Origin: Cupriavidus sp. MP-37
Lineage (GTDB): Bacteria > Pseudomonadota > Gammaproteobacteria > Burkholderiales > Burkholderiaceae
Length of the DNA: 64,000 bases
Assembly: GCF_020618415.1 (NCBI RefSeq)
Contig: NZ_CP085344.1
Location: 2,441,001-2,505,000, forward strand
Direction of reading: 5' to 3'
Shown here: positions 8,683 through 17,192 of the stretch, piece after piece
Layout: each line of letters begins with the position of its first letter
Position numbering within the stretch: position 1 is the stretch's first letter
Notes under the pieces: model-generated
Told to the model about the DNA's origin: nothing
The model's input: the letters and a program-made list of their open reading frames with translations, nothing else
Databases searched by the model: none
Translations under genes and position numbers: made by a program

Positions 8683-9234
8683 CTACTTCTTGTCCGGCTG
8701 GTTGAACGGGAACGTGCCGAACATGTTCTTGGCCTGGTTCTGCATCTGCTCCTGCATCTGCACGAACAGGTTCTTGCTCTGCTCGATGTAGTTGCTCATC
8801 ATGCCCTGCATCATCGGGCCCTGCATGTTCATGAACTGCGACCACATGTCGGGGCTGAACGCTTCGCCGGAGTACAGGCCCTTGGAGTTCTCCGCCAGCT
8901 TGTTCTGGATGTCGATGAAGGCCTGGATGTTCTTTTCCAGGTAGGTGCCCATCATGCCCTGCATGGCATGGCCGTAGAAGCGGATGATCTGCGACAGCAT
9001 CGCGCTGGAGAACATCGGCACGCCGCCGGTCTCTTCTTCCAGGATGATCTGCAGCAGGATGCTGCGCGTCAGTTCGTCACCGGATTTGGCGTCGACGACC
9101 TTGAAGTCCTCGGAATCCATCACCAGCTGCTTGACGTCGGCCAGGGTGATGTAGGTGCTGGTCTGGGTATCGTAGAGCCTGCGGTTGGGATACTTTTTGA
9201 TCAGTCGCTCTGCGCCTTTTTTGGTCGTGGCCAT
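8683..9234 (-). CDS. phaR: PHA synthesis regulator PhaR
   Basis: A 183-residue repressor that binds DNA and nascent PHB granules and controls phasin (phaP) and its own gene. The N-terminal PHB_acc_N DNA-binding domain is at residues 1-65 (RLIKKYPNRRLYDTQTSTYI is diagnostic). PHB_acc domains follow (PMFSSAMLSQIIRFYGHAMQ), and then a Met/Gln-rich amphipathic C-terminus likely to contact granules. The start is the ATG at 9234 (MATTKKGAERLIKKYPNRR). It lies downstream of phaB1 in the same direction but is separated by a hairpin and has its own control region. Confidence 0.95.
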   Translation of the reverse strand: MATTKKGAERLIKKYPNRRLYDTQTSTYITLADVKQLVMDSEDFKVVDAKSGDELTRSILLQIILEEETGGVPMFSSAMLSQIIRFYGHAMQGMMGTYLEKNIQAFIDIQNKLAENSKGLYSGEAFSPDMWSQFMNMQGPMMQGMMSNYIEQSKNLFVQMQEQMQNQAKNMFGTFPFNQPDKK

Positions 9235-9262
9235 CGGTGCTCTGTCCTTGTGTCGTCGCTGA

Positions 9263-9299
9263 TTGCGCGCTGCTGCACCGCATGGGGTGCAGTGCGCAA
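9263..9299. promoter_or_regulatory. Interrupted dyad upstream of phaR, likely PhaR operator
   Basis: Two nested inverted repeats share one centre: TTGCGC (9263-9268) with GCGCAA (9294-9299), and CTGCACC (9273-9279) with GGTGCAG (9286-9292). They lie 29-65 bases upstream of the phaR ATG. PhaR represses its own gene in C. necator and PhaR sites in other bacteria are TGC/GCA-rich dyads, so this is the best operator candidate. The remainder of the 9235-9654 gap holds the phaB1 hairpin and no coding sequence I can support. Confidence 0.55.
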
Positions 9300-9538
9300 A
9301 TCGGTACTGCCCGCGCCATCTGCTGTTATCGTGCCGGCCGTGTTGCGGCTGTTCGCGCATGGCTGCGCGCCGCGGCCCGCCGTCTCGCCCCCGCGAGGGC
9401 CATGCTGCACGACTATGGTGCTGGCTGCGCCGCTGCCCTGATTCTATGCCCAACAAAGCACTAAGAAAAGCGACGGGACTTAAGGAAAACCCGGTGAACC
9501 GGGGCGCCGACAGCTGAATAGTGAACGCCCGGAAATGA

Positions 9539-9563
9539 TTCGCGGGCCATGACGGCCCGCGAA
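9539..9563 (-). terminator. Stem-loop after phaB1
   Basis: A perfect 10-bp inverted repeat, TTCGCGGGCC and GGCCCGCGAA around a 5-base loop, lies about 90 bases past the phaB1 stop. There is no T-run, so it may be a weak terminator, a Rho-assisted one or an mRNA-stabilising 3' end of phaCAB. Confidence 0.5.
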
Positions 9564-9654
9564 ACCGGCGGCGAAATCCAGCATGCGCCGCCTTGTGCGC
9601 CGCGCTGGCTGCACCGCAAAACGCGGACGCCGGCGCGGCTGGCTGAACGCCAGG

Positions 9655-10395
9655 TCAGCCCATGTGCAGGCCGCCGTTGAGCGAGAAGTCGGCGCCGGTC
9701 GAGAAGCCGGACTCGTCCGACGCCAGCCAGGCGCAGATCGAGGCGATCTCTTCCGGCTCGCCCAGGCGCTTCACCGGGATCGTGCCGACGATCTTGTCGA
9801 GCACATCCTGGCGGATGGCCTTGACCATGTCGGTAGCGATATAGCCCGGCGAAACCGTGTTCACGGTCACGCCCTTGGTCGCCACCTCCTGTGCCAGCGC
9901 CATGGTGAAGCCGTGCAGGCCGGCCTTGGCGGTGGAGTAGTTGGTCTGGCCGAACTGGCCCTTCTGCCCGTTCACCGACGAGATATTGACGATGCGGCCC
10001 CAGCCGCGGTCGGCCATGCCGTCGATCACCTGCTTGGTGACGTTGAACAGCGAGGTCAGGTTGGTGTCGATCACCGCATCCCAGTCGGCGCGGGTCATTT
10101 TGCGGAACACCACGTCGCGCGTGATGCCGGCGTTGTTGATCAGCACATCGACTTCGCCGACCTCGGCCTTGACCTTGTCGAAGGCCGCCTTGGTCGAGTC
10201 CCAGTCGGCCACGTTGCCTTCCGAGGCGACGAAATCGAAGCCCAGGGCCTTCTGCTGCTCCAGCCACTTTTCACGGCGCGGCGAGTTGGGGCCGCAGCCG
10301 GCCACCACGCGAAAGCCATCCCTGGCCAGCCGCTGGCAAATGGCGGTCCCGATACCACCCATGCCGCCGGTCACATACGCAATGCGCTGAGTCAT
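9655..10395 (-). CDS. phaB1: NADPH-dependent acetoacetyl-CoA reductase
   Basis: Short-chain dehydrogenase of 246 residues that reduces acetoacetyl-CoA to (R)-3-hydroxybutyryl-CoA with NADPH, the second step of PHB synthesis. The Rossmann motif is TGGMGGIG (residues 9-16), NNAG follows, and the catalytic residues are Ser140, Tyr153 and Lys157 (YSTAK). The sequence is nearly identical to remembered C. necator PhaB1. AAGGAG lies 5 bases before the ATG at 10395, so the in-frame GTG two codons earlier is not the start. It is the third gene of phaCAB. Confidence 0.96.
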   Translation of the reverse strand: MTQRIAYVTGGMGGIGTAICQRLARDGFRVVAGCGPNSPRREKWLEQQKALGFDFVASEGNVADWDSTKAAFDKVKAEVGEVDVLINNAGITRDVVFRKMTRADWDAVIDTNLTSLFNVTKQVIDGMADRGWGRIVNISSVNGQKGQFGQTNYSTAKAGLHGFTMALAQEVATKGVTVNTVSPGYIATDMVKAIRQDVLDKIVGTIPVKRLGEPEEIASICAWLASDESGFSTGADFSLNGGLHMG

Positions 10396-10466
10396 GTCCA
10401 CTCCTTGATTGGCTTTTCGTTATTCGCCGCCGGGCCGCGCCATGCGCGCGCCCGGCGCACCCCTTC

Positions 10467-11648
10467 TTAATTGCGCTCGACCGCCAGCGCCACGCCCATG
10501 CCGCCGCCGATGCACAGCGACGCCAGGCCCTTGCTGGCATTGCGGCGCTTCATTTCATGCAGCAGCGTCACCAGGATACGGCAGCCCGACGCGCCGATCG
10601 GGTGGCCGATGGCGATGGCGCCACCGTTGACGTTGACCTTGGAAGTATCCCAGCCCATCTGCTGGTGCACCGCCAGCGCCTGCGCCGCGAAGGCCTCGTT
10701 GATTTCCATCAAGTCCAGGTCCTGCGGGGTCCAGCCGGCGCGCGACAGCGCGCGCTTGGACGCCGGCACCGGGCCCATGCCCATCACCTTCGGGTCCACG
10801 CCGGCGTTGGCGTAGCTCTTGATGGTCGCGAGCGGGGTCAGGCCCAGTTCCTTGGCCTTGGCGGCCGACATCACCACCACCGCGGCGGCGCCGTCGTTCA
10901 GGCCCGAAGCGTTGGCCGCGGTCACCGTGCCGGCCTTGTCGAAGGCGGGCTTGAGGCCGGCCATGCTGTCGAGCGTGGCGCCGTGGCGCACGAATTCGTC
11001 GGTCTTGAACGCGACCGGGTCGCCCTTGCGCTGCGGGATCAGCACCGGCACGATTTCTTCGTCGAACTTGCCGGCCTTCTGCGCGGCTTCGGCCTTGTTC
11101 TGCGAGCCCACCGCGAATTCGTCCTGCGCCTCGCGCGTGATGCCGTATTCCTTGGCCACGTTCTCGGCGGTGATGCCCATGTGGTACTGGTTGTACACGT
11201 CCCACAGGCCGTCGACGATCATGGTGTCGACCAGCTTGGTATCGCCCATGCGGAAGCCGTCGCGCGAGCCCGGCAGCACGTGCGGCGCGGCGCTCATGTT
11301 CTCCTGGCCGCCGGCGACCACTATCTCGGCGTCGCCCGCCATGATGGCGTTGGCGGCCAGCATCACCGCCTTCAGGCCCGAGCCGCACACCTTGTTGATG
11401 GTCATGGCCGGCACCATGGCCGGCAGGCCGGCCTTGATCGAGGCCTGGCGCGCCGGGTTCTGGCCCGAGCCGGCGGTCAGCACCTGGCCCATGATCACTT
11501 CGCTGACCTGGTCCGGCTGGATGCCGGCACGCTCGAGCGCGGCCTTGATCACCACGGCACCCAGTTCCGGCGCCGGAATCTTCGCCAGCGAGCCGCCAAA
11601 TTTGCCAACCGCGGTACGGGCCGCGGATACGATGACAACGTCAGTCAT
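10467..11648 (-). CDS. phaA: Acetyl-CoA acetyltransferase (beta-ketothiolase)
   Basis: Biosynthetic thiolase of 393 residues, the usual PhaA length, that condenses two acetyl-CoA to acetoacetyl-CoA. Nucleophile Cys88 lies in NKVCGSG, the catalytic His in GHPIGASG (about 349) and the second Cys in CIGGGMG (about 379). It starts [20 protein letters not shown]. It lies between phaC1 and phaB1 in the PHB operon. The paralogue BktB in this window supplies the longer 3-ketoacyl-CoA. Confidence 0.96.
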   Translation of the reverse strand: MTDVVIVSAARTAVGKFGGSLAKIPAPELGAVVIKAALERAGIQPDQVSEVIMGQVLTAGSGQNPARQASIKAGLPAMVPAMTINKVCGSGLKAVMLAANAIMAGDAEIVVAGGQENMSAAPHVLPGSRDGFRMGDTKLVDTMIVDGLWDVYNQYHMGITAENVAKEYGITREAQDEFAVGSQNKAEAAQKAGKFDEEIVPVLIPQRKGDPVAFKTDEFVRHGATLDSMAGLKPAFDKAGTVTAANASGLNDGAAAVVVMSAAKAKELGLTPLATIKSYANAGVDPKVMGMGPVPASKRALSRAGWTPQDLDLMEINEAFAAQALAVHQQMGWDTSKVNVNGGAIAIGHPIGASGCRILVTLLHEMKRRNASKGLASLCIGGGMGVALAVERN

Positions 11649-11692
11649 GGTGTAGTCCTCTCAATGGAAACTGGAAACGGGGACCCGCGGGC

Positions 11693-11722
11693 CCGCCGGC
11701 GCCCGCGCGGGCGCGTCGGCGG
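11693..11722 (-). promoter_or_regulatory. GC-rich stem-loop between phaC1 and phaA
   Basis: A perfect 16-base palindrome GCGCCCGCGCGGGCGC (11699-11714) is flanked by CCGCCG (11693-11698) and CGGCGG (11717-11722), giving a long hairpin just after the phaC1 stop. It could stabilise the phaC1 message or attenuate transcription into phaA-phaB1. No T-run follows. Confidence 0.45.
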
Positions 11723-11733
11723 ACCTGCGGGCA

Positions 11734-13515
11734 TCAAGCCTTGGCTTTGACGTATCGCCCAGGCGCGGGTTCGATTGCAGGGTAGCGCGCATTGCCGTAT
11801 CCGGCAGGCGCGGCGCGCTTGGCGCCGGCATGGCTGGCCAGCCATGCCGACCAGTCCGGCCACCAGCTGCCGGGGTGCTCGGTGGCGCCGGCCAGCCATT
11901 GCTGCGGCGACGCCGGCAAGGCGTCGTTGGTCCAGTGGCTGCGCTTCTTCTTTGCCGGCGGATTGATCACGCCGGCAATATGGCCGGACGCGCCCAGCAC
12001 GAAGCGCAGCTTGTTCTTCAGCAGCGCGGTCGAGGCATAGGCCGCGGTCCACGGCACGATATGGTCTTCGCGCGAGCCGTAGAGATAGGTCGGCACGTCG
12101 ATGCTGCCCAGGTCCACCGGCGCATTGCAGACGGTCAGCTTGCCGGGCACCTTCAGCTCGTTCTGCAGGTAGGTGTGGCGCAGGTACCAGCAGTACCACG
12201 GCCCCGGCAGGTTGGTCGCGTCGCCATTCCAGAACAGCAGGTCGAACGGCACCGGGGTGTTGCCCTTCAGGTAGTTGTCGACCACGTAGTTCCACACCAG
12301 GTCGTTCGGGCGCAGGAACGAGAAGGTGTTGGCCAGCTCCAGCCCGCGCAGCAGCGCGCACGGTGCGCCGGCGCCGCCGCCCAGCGTGGCTTCGCGCAGC
12401 TGCACGTGGCCCTCGTCGACGAAGACGTCGAGGATGCCGGTGTCGGTAAAGTCCAGCAGCGTGGTCAGCAGCGTCAGGCTCGCCGCCGGATGCTGTCCGC
12501 GCGCGGACAGCACCGCGAGCGCGGTGGAAATGATGGTGCCGCCGACGCAGAAGCCGAGCACGTTGATCTGGTCCTCGCCGCTGATGTCGCGCGCGACTTC
12601 GATGGCGCGGATGGCGGCGTGTTCGATGTAGTCGTCCCAGGTGCGCGACGCCATGCTGGCATCGGGATTGCGCCACGACACCAGAAACACGGTATGGCCC
12701 TGCTCCACCGTATGCCGCACCAGCGAGCTTTCGGGCTGCAGGTCAAGGATGTAGTACTTGTTGATGCAAGGCGGCACCATCAGCAGCGGGCGCGCATGGA
12801 CCTTGGCGGTGAGCGGCTTGTACTGCAGCAGCTGAAAGTATTCGTTCTCGTAGACCACCGCGCCTTCGGTGACCGCGACATTGCGGCCCACTTCGAAGGC
12901 GGTCTCGTCGGTCTGCGAGATCTTGCCGCGCGTCAGGTCTTCCATCATGTTGCGCACGCCGGCGCGCAGCGATTCGCCGCCCGATTCGATCAGCAGGCGC
13001 TGCGCTTCGGGATTGGTGGCGAGGAAGTTGGCGGGCGACATCGCGTCGACCCACTGCGAGATCGCAAAGCGGATGCGCTGGCGCGTCTTGGCATCGGCCT
13101 CGACCGCGTCGGCAAGCTCGGTCAGCGCACGCGCGTTGAGCAGGTAGAAGGCGGCGGCGTAACGGTAAGGCACGTTGTTGCGCCAGGCGTCGCCAGCGAA
13201 ACGGCGGTCGTGCAGCGGGCCGGTGCCGTCGGGCTTGCCCTCGGCCAGCGCTTGCCACAGCGCCGCGAAGTCCTTCATGTAGCGCTGCTGGATGTCGGCC
13301 AGCTGCGCCGGCGCAATCTTGACGCCGGCCAGCGAATCGAGTCCCGGGATGCCGGACATCATGCCGGATGCGGCCGCGTGGCCGTTGCCTTCAGTGCCCT
13401 GCCACTGGCGGGACCATTCCAGCCAGGTGGCTGGATCGAATGGCCCCGGCGTGAACTTGCGTGGTTGGGACTTGCCTTCCTGCGTGGAAGCTGCCGCACC
13501 TTTGCCGGTCGCCAT
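11734..13515 (-). CDS. phaC1: Class I PHA synthase
   Basis: Polymerises (R)-3-hydroxyacyl-CoA to PHA on the granule surface. It has 593 residues against 589 in C. necator H16 as I remember it; the extra residues are near positions 52-55 (ASGMMSGIPG). The N-terminal mobile domain spans about 1-205 and the alpha/beta-hydrolase catalytic domain follows. The nucleophile is Cys323 in GFCVGG, the triad Asp is about 484 (SREDHIVPW) and the His about 512 (GASGHIAG). The start is the ATG at 13515 (MATGKGAAAS). It is first in phaC1-phaA-phaB1, with a leader of about 300 bases from the distant promoter. Confidence 0.96.
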   Translation of the reverse strand: MATGKGAAASTQEGKSQPRKFTPGPFDPATWLEWSRQWQGTEGNGHAAASGMMSGIPGLDSLAGVKIAPAQLADIQQRYMKDFAALWQALAEGKPDGTGPLHDRRFAGDAWRNNVPYRYAAAFYLLNARALTELADAVEADAKTRQRIRFAISQWVDAMSPANFLATNPEAQRLLIESGGESLRAGVRNMMEDLTRGKISQTDETAFEVGRNVAVTEGAVVYENEYFQLLQYKPLTAKVHARPLLMVPPCINKYYILDLQPESSLVRHTVEQGHTVFLVSWRNPDASMASRTWDDYIEHAAIRAIEVARDISGEDQINVLGFCVGGTIISTALAVLSARGQHPAASLTLLTTLLDFTDTGILDVFVDEGHVQLREATLGGGAGAPCALLRGLELANTFSFLRPNDLVWNYVVDNYLKGNTPVPFDLLFWNGDATNLPGPWYCWYLRHTYLQNELKVPGKLTVCNAPVDLGSIDVPTYLYGSREDHIVPWTAAYASTALLKNKLRFVLGASGHIAGVINPPAKKKRSHWTNDALPASPQQWLAGATEHPGSWWPDWSAWLASHAGAKRAAPAGYGNARYPAIEPAPGRYVKAKA

Positions 13516-13825
13516 GATCAGTTTTGTCTCTCTGCCGTCACTATTCGAACCGGCTCCGGGCATTGCCCTGGCCGGCACTCTGCATGGGGAGATGCTATCC
13601 GAATGGACCCGGCTGCGGCCCTCCCCGCCACGGGAGGGCAAGCCGGCACATCTGCCCTGGAACTGGCCTGGAACCCCGGCCGCACCACGTGCGGCAAGGG
13701 CTTGCATCCATTCCGATAGCGGCTCCCTTTTATCCGGCGGGCGCGGCGCCTCGGTTGTCAGCGCCATGCGTTATGCTTGCCGGAAAAACCTGGGAATCGT
13801 CAGCGATTCCGAGACATTCGAGGCC

Positions 13826-13855
13826 ATTGTTGCCTTGCAACGCGCGCGCTGTCAA
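13826..13855 (-). promoter_or_regulatory. phaC1 sigma70 promoter
   Basis: On the minus strand TTGACA (13850-13855) is followed after 18 bases by AACAAT (13826-13831). These are the elements of the known C. necator phaCAB promoter, at the same distance, about 310 bases, upstream of the phaC1 ATG. The leader between 13516 and 13825 has no coding sequence I can support. Confidence 0.85.
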
Positions 13856-13875
13856 TGCGGAAATCAATGCGGAAA
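13852..13875. repeat. 12-base tandem repeat at the phaC1 -35 region
   Basis: TCAATGCGGAAA occurs twice in tandem (13852-13863, 13864-13875). The first copy overlaps the -35 hexamer of the phaC1 promoter. The helical spacing of about one turn would suit a regulator binding just upstream of RNA polymerase, but no regulator can be named. Confidence 0.7.
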
Positions 13876-13972
13876 TCCGCCCCGGCGCCGCGCGCTGCCC
13901 GACCTACCGGACGGTATGCAGCGCACGCATCTGCCGGGGCCATCGAGCATAGGCGAGAAGGATGAAATTCTG

Positions 13973-14200
13973 ATGTACATCGTGGCCATTGGCTGGCTCT
14001 ACGTCGCGCTGATGATGGCGATCACCGAGCACAACGTGGTGGCGGGCGTCGCCACCTTCCTGATGTATGGGGTCGCGCCGGTCGCGCTGGTGCTCTACAT
14101 CATGGGCACGCCGGGCCGGCGCCGGCGCAAGGCCGAGGCCGAACGGGCGCAGGCCACGGCTGCCACGGCCAGCGAAGTGGCGAAGGGCGCGGACGAATAA
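13973..14200 (+). CDS. Small membrane protein of unknown function
   Basis: A 75-residue protein with two hydrophobic helices (IVAIGWLYVALMMAI and VATFLMYGVAPVALVLYIMG) followed by a basic, Ala-rich cytoplasmic tail (GRRRRKAEAERAQ). It is transcribed divergently from phaC1 and shares its upstream region. I recall a small hypothetical protein at the same place in C. necator. GAGAAGGA lies upstream of the ATG. I do not know its function. Confidence 0.65.
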   Translation: MYIVAIGWLYVALMMAITEHNVVAGVATFLMYGVAPVALVLYIMGTPGRRRRKAEAERAQATAATASEVAKGADE

Positions 14201-14211
14201 GACCGCTGCGC

Positions 14212-15015
14212 TCAGTCGGCCAGCCAGACCAGGCTGGCCATGCGCCCGGTGACGCCGTCGCGCCGGTAGGAATAGAAGCGGTCGGCGTCGGCGACGGTGC
14301 AGGCAGCGCCGCCGTAAACATCGACACAGCCGGCACGGGCCAGGCGCGTGCGCGCCAGCGCGTAGATGTCGGCAAAGTACTTGCCCGGGGTCCCGGCGCG
14401 AAACGCCGCGGCAACGTCGGCGTGTTCGTGCGGGCGTGCCTGCGCGAGAAAGGCGTCGCGCACCTCGGCGCCGACCTCGAAGGCAGCGGGGCCGATCGCC
14501 GGCCCCAGCCATGCCAGCCAGCGCGTCGTAGCGCCGCCGGCGGCCGCCTGCATCCGCGCCAGCGTGGCCTCGATCACGCCGTTGCACAGGCCGCGCCAGC
14601 CCGCATGCGCGGCCCCCACCACCGTTCCCTGCGCATCGCACAGCAGCACCGGCAGGCAATCGGCCGTCATCACGGCGCAGACGTGGCCCGGCGTGAGCGC
14701 CAGGCTGGCATCGGCCTGCGGCACGGGATCGCCCGATGCGGCCACATGGTCGACCGTCGCGACCGCGCAGCCATGCACCTGCTCCAGCCATTGCGGCATC
14801 GACGGCAGGCACGCGGCCAGCCGCGCGCGGTTGCGCGCCACGTCGGCCAGATCGTCGCCAACGTGGGTGCCCAGGTTCAGGCCGCCCGGGATGCCGCCGG
14901 CGAGCCCGTACGGCCCCTGGCTGACACCGCCCTGGCGCGTGGTCGACAGCGCGCGCACGCGCGCCGGCGCGGGCCAGTCGGGGACCAGCCAGGCGGGATC
15001 AGGCGCCGCGTTCAT
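14212..15015 (-). CDS. pgeF: Laccase-domain purine nucleoside phosphorylase (YfiH type)
   Basis: A 267-residue member of the YfiH/PgeF multicopper-like family, historically called polyphenol oxidase and now linked to purine nucleoside phosphorolysis and peptidoglycan editing. Landmarks are [67 protein letters not shown] and [13 protein letters not shown], with the metal ligands in the HG, DC and HAGWRG motifs. I use the ATG at 15015; its first 17 bases overlap the rluD 3' end, so the two are probably co-translated. Confidence 0.88.
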   Translation of the reverse strand: MNAAPDPAWLVPDWPAPARVRALSTTRQGGVSQGPYGLAGGIPGGLNLGTHVGDDLADVARNRARLAACLPSMPQWLEQVHGCAVATVDHVAASGDPVPQADASLALTPGHVCAVMTADCLPVLLCDAQGTVVGAAHAGWRGLCNGVIEATLARMQAAAGGATTRWLAWLGPAIGPAAFEVGAEVRDAFLAQARPHEHADVAAAFRAGTPGKYFADIYALARTRLARAGCVDVYGGAACTVADADRFYSYRRDGVTGRMASLVWLAD

Positions 15016-16264
15016 CGCCGTCGCCGTCGTCGTCATCGTCATCATCGCCGGCGTATTCCCAGTGGGCTTCGCCGCCTTCCCACACTTCGTCCCAGGCCTC
15101 GTCTTCGTCGTCGGCCTGCGCGCTTTCAAAGTCGAGCGCATCGATCAGCGCCTGCAGGTCCTCCGGCGGCTGCGCGGTCCACGACATGTGCTTGCCGGTG
15201 ACCGGATGCACCAGGCCGAGCTTGTACGCATGCAGCGCCTGGCGCGCGTAGGGCACCGGCAGCGGCACGCGGATTGCCGGACGCTGGCCGCGCTGGGTGG
15301 CGCGGAAATAGACCGGGTCGCCCACCAGCGGATGACCGATGGATTCGAAATGCACGCGGATCTGGTGGGTGCGGCCGGTCTCGAGCTTGCACATCACCAT
15401 CGACACGAAGCCGCGCCCCAGCGGCACCGTCGCCAGCGTGCGGAAATGCGTGCGCGACGGCTTGCCGCTGGCGGTCTGCACGATCGCCATGCGGGTGCGC
15501 TCGCGCGGGTCGCGCCCGATCGGCGCGTCGATGGTGCCTTCGTCATAGGTGCGGCCCCACACCAGCGCGATATAGGTGCGCTTGACCGTGCGCGCCTGCA
15601 GCTGGCGCACCAGGTCGGTCTGCGCGGTCAGCGTGCGCGCCACCACCATCAGCCCGGAGGTTTCCTTGTCGAGCCGGTGCACGATGCCCGCGCGCGGCAG
15701 CGACGCGGCGCCGGGGTCGCGGTGCAGCAGGCCATTGAGCACGGTGCCGCTCCAGTTGCCGGCGGCCGGATGCACCACCAGCCCGGCGGGCTTGTTGATC
15801 ACCAGCAGGGTGTCGTCCTCATAGACCACGTCCAGCGGCACGTCTTCGGGCGCGAACGCCGACGCTTCCGGCGCGGCCTGCGGCCGGACCTCGATCCGGT
15901 TGCCCATCTGCACCGCGTCGCGCGGACGGCGCACCTGGCCGTCGACGCGCACCGCGCCGCTTTCGATCCATTGCTGCAGGCGGCTGCGCGAAAACTCGCT
16001 GAAGTGACGCGCCAGCAATTTATCGAGGCGCTCGCCATGCGAGGCGCTGTCCACCTCCAGCGACAGGGTTACGGTCGCGTCGGCCGGCCCGGCAGCAACG
16101 GCCGGTGCGTCGACGGCATCGTCGAAATCTTCCGCGCTGGCCTCGAAATCGGCCACCACCGCGGCGGCGCGCACCCGTTCGGGTGGCAGTCCTCCCACGC
16201 CATCTGCGGCTTGCGGGTTGGGCTGGGGGCTTGGGCTATAATGCTTGACGCTATTTTTCTTCAT
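14999..16264 (-). CDS. rluD: 23S rRNA pseudouridine synthase RluD
   Basis: Pseudouridylates helix 69 of 23S rRNA. An S4 RNA-binding domain ([20 protein letters not shown], about residues 75-130) precedes the RluA-type catalytic domain, with the catalytic aspartate in HRLDKETSG. At 421 residues it is about 90 longer than E. coli RluD: an acidic N-terminal leader is present and the last 40 residues are strongly acidic, ending in a run of aspartates. The start is the ATG at 16264. It is divergent from bamD, and only 17 bases separate the start codons. Confidence 0.88.
   Translation of the reverse strand: MKKNSVKHYSPSPQPNPQAADGVGGLPPERVRAAAVVADFEASAEDFDDAVDAPAVAAGPADATVTLSLEVDSASHGERLDKLLARHFSEFSRSRLQQWIESGAVRVDGQVRRPRDAVQMGNRIEVRPQAAPEASAFAPEDVPLDVVYEDDTLLVINKPAGLVVHPAAGNWSGTVLNGLLHRDPGAASLPRAGIVHRLDKETSGLMVVARTLTAQTDLVRQLQARTVKRTYIALVWGRTYDEGTIDAPIGRDPRERTRMAIVQTASGKPSRTHFRTLATVPLGRGFVSMVMCKLETGRTHQIRVHFESIGHPLVGDPVYFRATQRGQRPAIRVPLPVPYARQALHAYKLGLVHPVTGKHMSWTAQPPEDLQALIDALDFESAQADDEDEAWDEVWEGGEAHWEYAGDDDDDDDGDGDERGA
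16237..16242 (+). promoter_or_regulatory. Candidate bamD -10 element inside rluD
   Basis: A consensus TATAAT lies 39 bases before the bamD ATG and within the first codons of the divergent rluD gene. No good -35 is visible at 16-18 bases, so the call rests on the -10 alone. Confidence 0.4.
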
Positions 16265-16281
16265 CCGGGATACGATTGCCC

Positions 16282-17112
16282 ATGCAATTGCAGAGCATGA
16301 AACGCGCGCGCTGGCGCACGACAATTGGAGCGGTTCTGCTCGCAGGCGGCTGCGTCATGCTGTCTGCATGCGGCCTGCTCGCGGACCAGCCCGACGAGAC
16401 CGCCGGCTGGTCGGCCAACAAATTATATTCGGAAGCCAAGGATGCCCTGGATGGCGGCGACTACACCCGCGCCGTCAAGCTGTATGAAAAGCTCGAAGGC
16501 CGCTATCCGTTCGGCCGCTATGCGCAGCAGGCGCAGATCGACACCGCCTACGCCAACTACAAGGACGGCGAGACCGCGGCCGCGCTGGCGGCGGTGGACC
16601 GCTTCATCCAGCTGCACCCGAACCACCCCACCATCGATTACGCCTACTACCTGAAGGGGCTGATCAACTTCAACGACAACCTCGGCTGGCTGGGCCGCTT
16701 CTCGGGGCAGGACCTGAGCGAGCGCGACCCCAAGGCCGCGCGCGCCGCCTACGATGCCTTCCACACGCTGATCACGCGCTACCCGGAAAGCAAGTACACG
16801 CCGGACGCCACGCTGCGCATGCAGTACATCGTCAACTCGCTGGCCCAGCATGAAGTGCACGCGGCGCGCTACTACTACCGGCGCGGCGCCTACCTCGCCG
16901 CGGTCAACCGTGCCCAGCAGTCGCTGAAGGACTACGACGGCGCACCCGCCAACGAAGAGGCGCTGTACATCATGATCCGCTCGTACGACGCGATGGGCAT
17001 GAAGGACCTGCGCGACGACACCGCGCGCGTGATGGAGAAGAACTTCCCGGAGAGCGACTTCATCAAGTACGGCGCACGCCGCAAGGACAAGTCCTGGTGG
17101 GAAGTGTTCTGA
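16282..17112 (+). CDS. bamD: Outer-membrane assembly lipoprotein BamD
   Basis: Essential lipoprotein of the BAM complex that inserts beta-barrel proteins into the outer membrane. Its 276 residues include a signal peptide ending in the lipobox LSAC (acylated Cys30), then TPR-like helical repeats: [40 protein letters not shown] and [13 protein letters not shown]. Length and motifs fit the family (YfiO/ComL). The start could be 16282 or the ATG at 16297; both keep the signal peptide. A bidirectional terminator follows. Confidence 0.93.
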   Translation: MQLQSMKRARWRTTIGAVLLAGGCVMLSACGLLADQPDETAGWSANKLYSEAKDALDGGDYTRAVKLYEKLEGRYPFGRYAQQAQIDTAYANYKDGETAAALAAVDRFIQLHPNHPTIDYAYYLKGLINFNDNLGWLGRFSGQDLSERDPKAARAAYDAFHTLITRYPESKYTPDATLRMQYIVNSLAQHEVHAARYYYRRGAYLAAVNRAQQSLKDYDGAPANEEALYIMIRSYDAMGMKDLRDDTARVMEKNFPESDFIKYGARRKDKSWWEVF

Positions 17113-17134
17113 CGCCGCCGCGCCGGCAGCGATA

Positions 17135-17170
17135 AAAAACGGGACGTGTCGCAATGACCGTCCCGTTTTT
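17135..17170. terminator. Bidirectional terminator between bamD and the helicase gene
   Basis: AAAAACGGGAC (17135-17145) pairs with GTCCCGTTTTT (17160-17170). A-run and T-run on the two sides allow it to end both the bamD transcript and the convergent helicase transcript. Confidence 0.85.
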
Positions 17171-17192
17171 CTTTTGCCGCGGCTCGTCGTGA

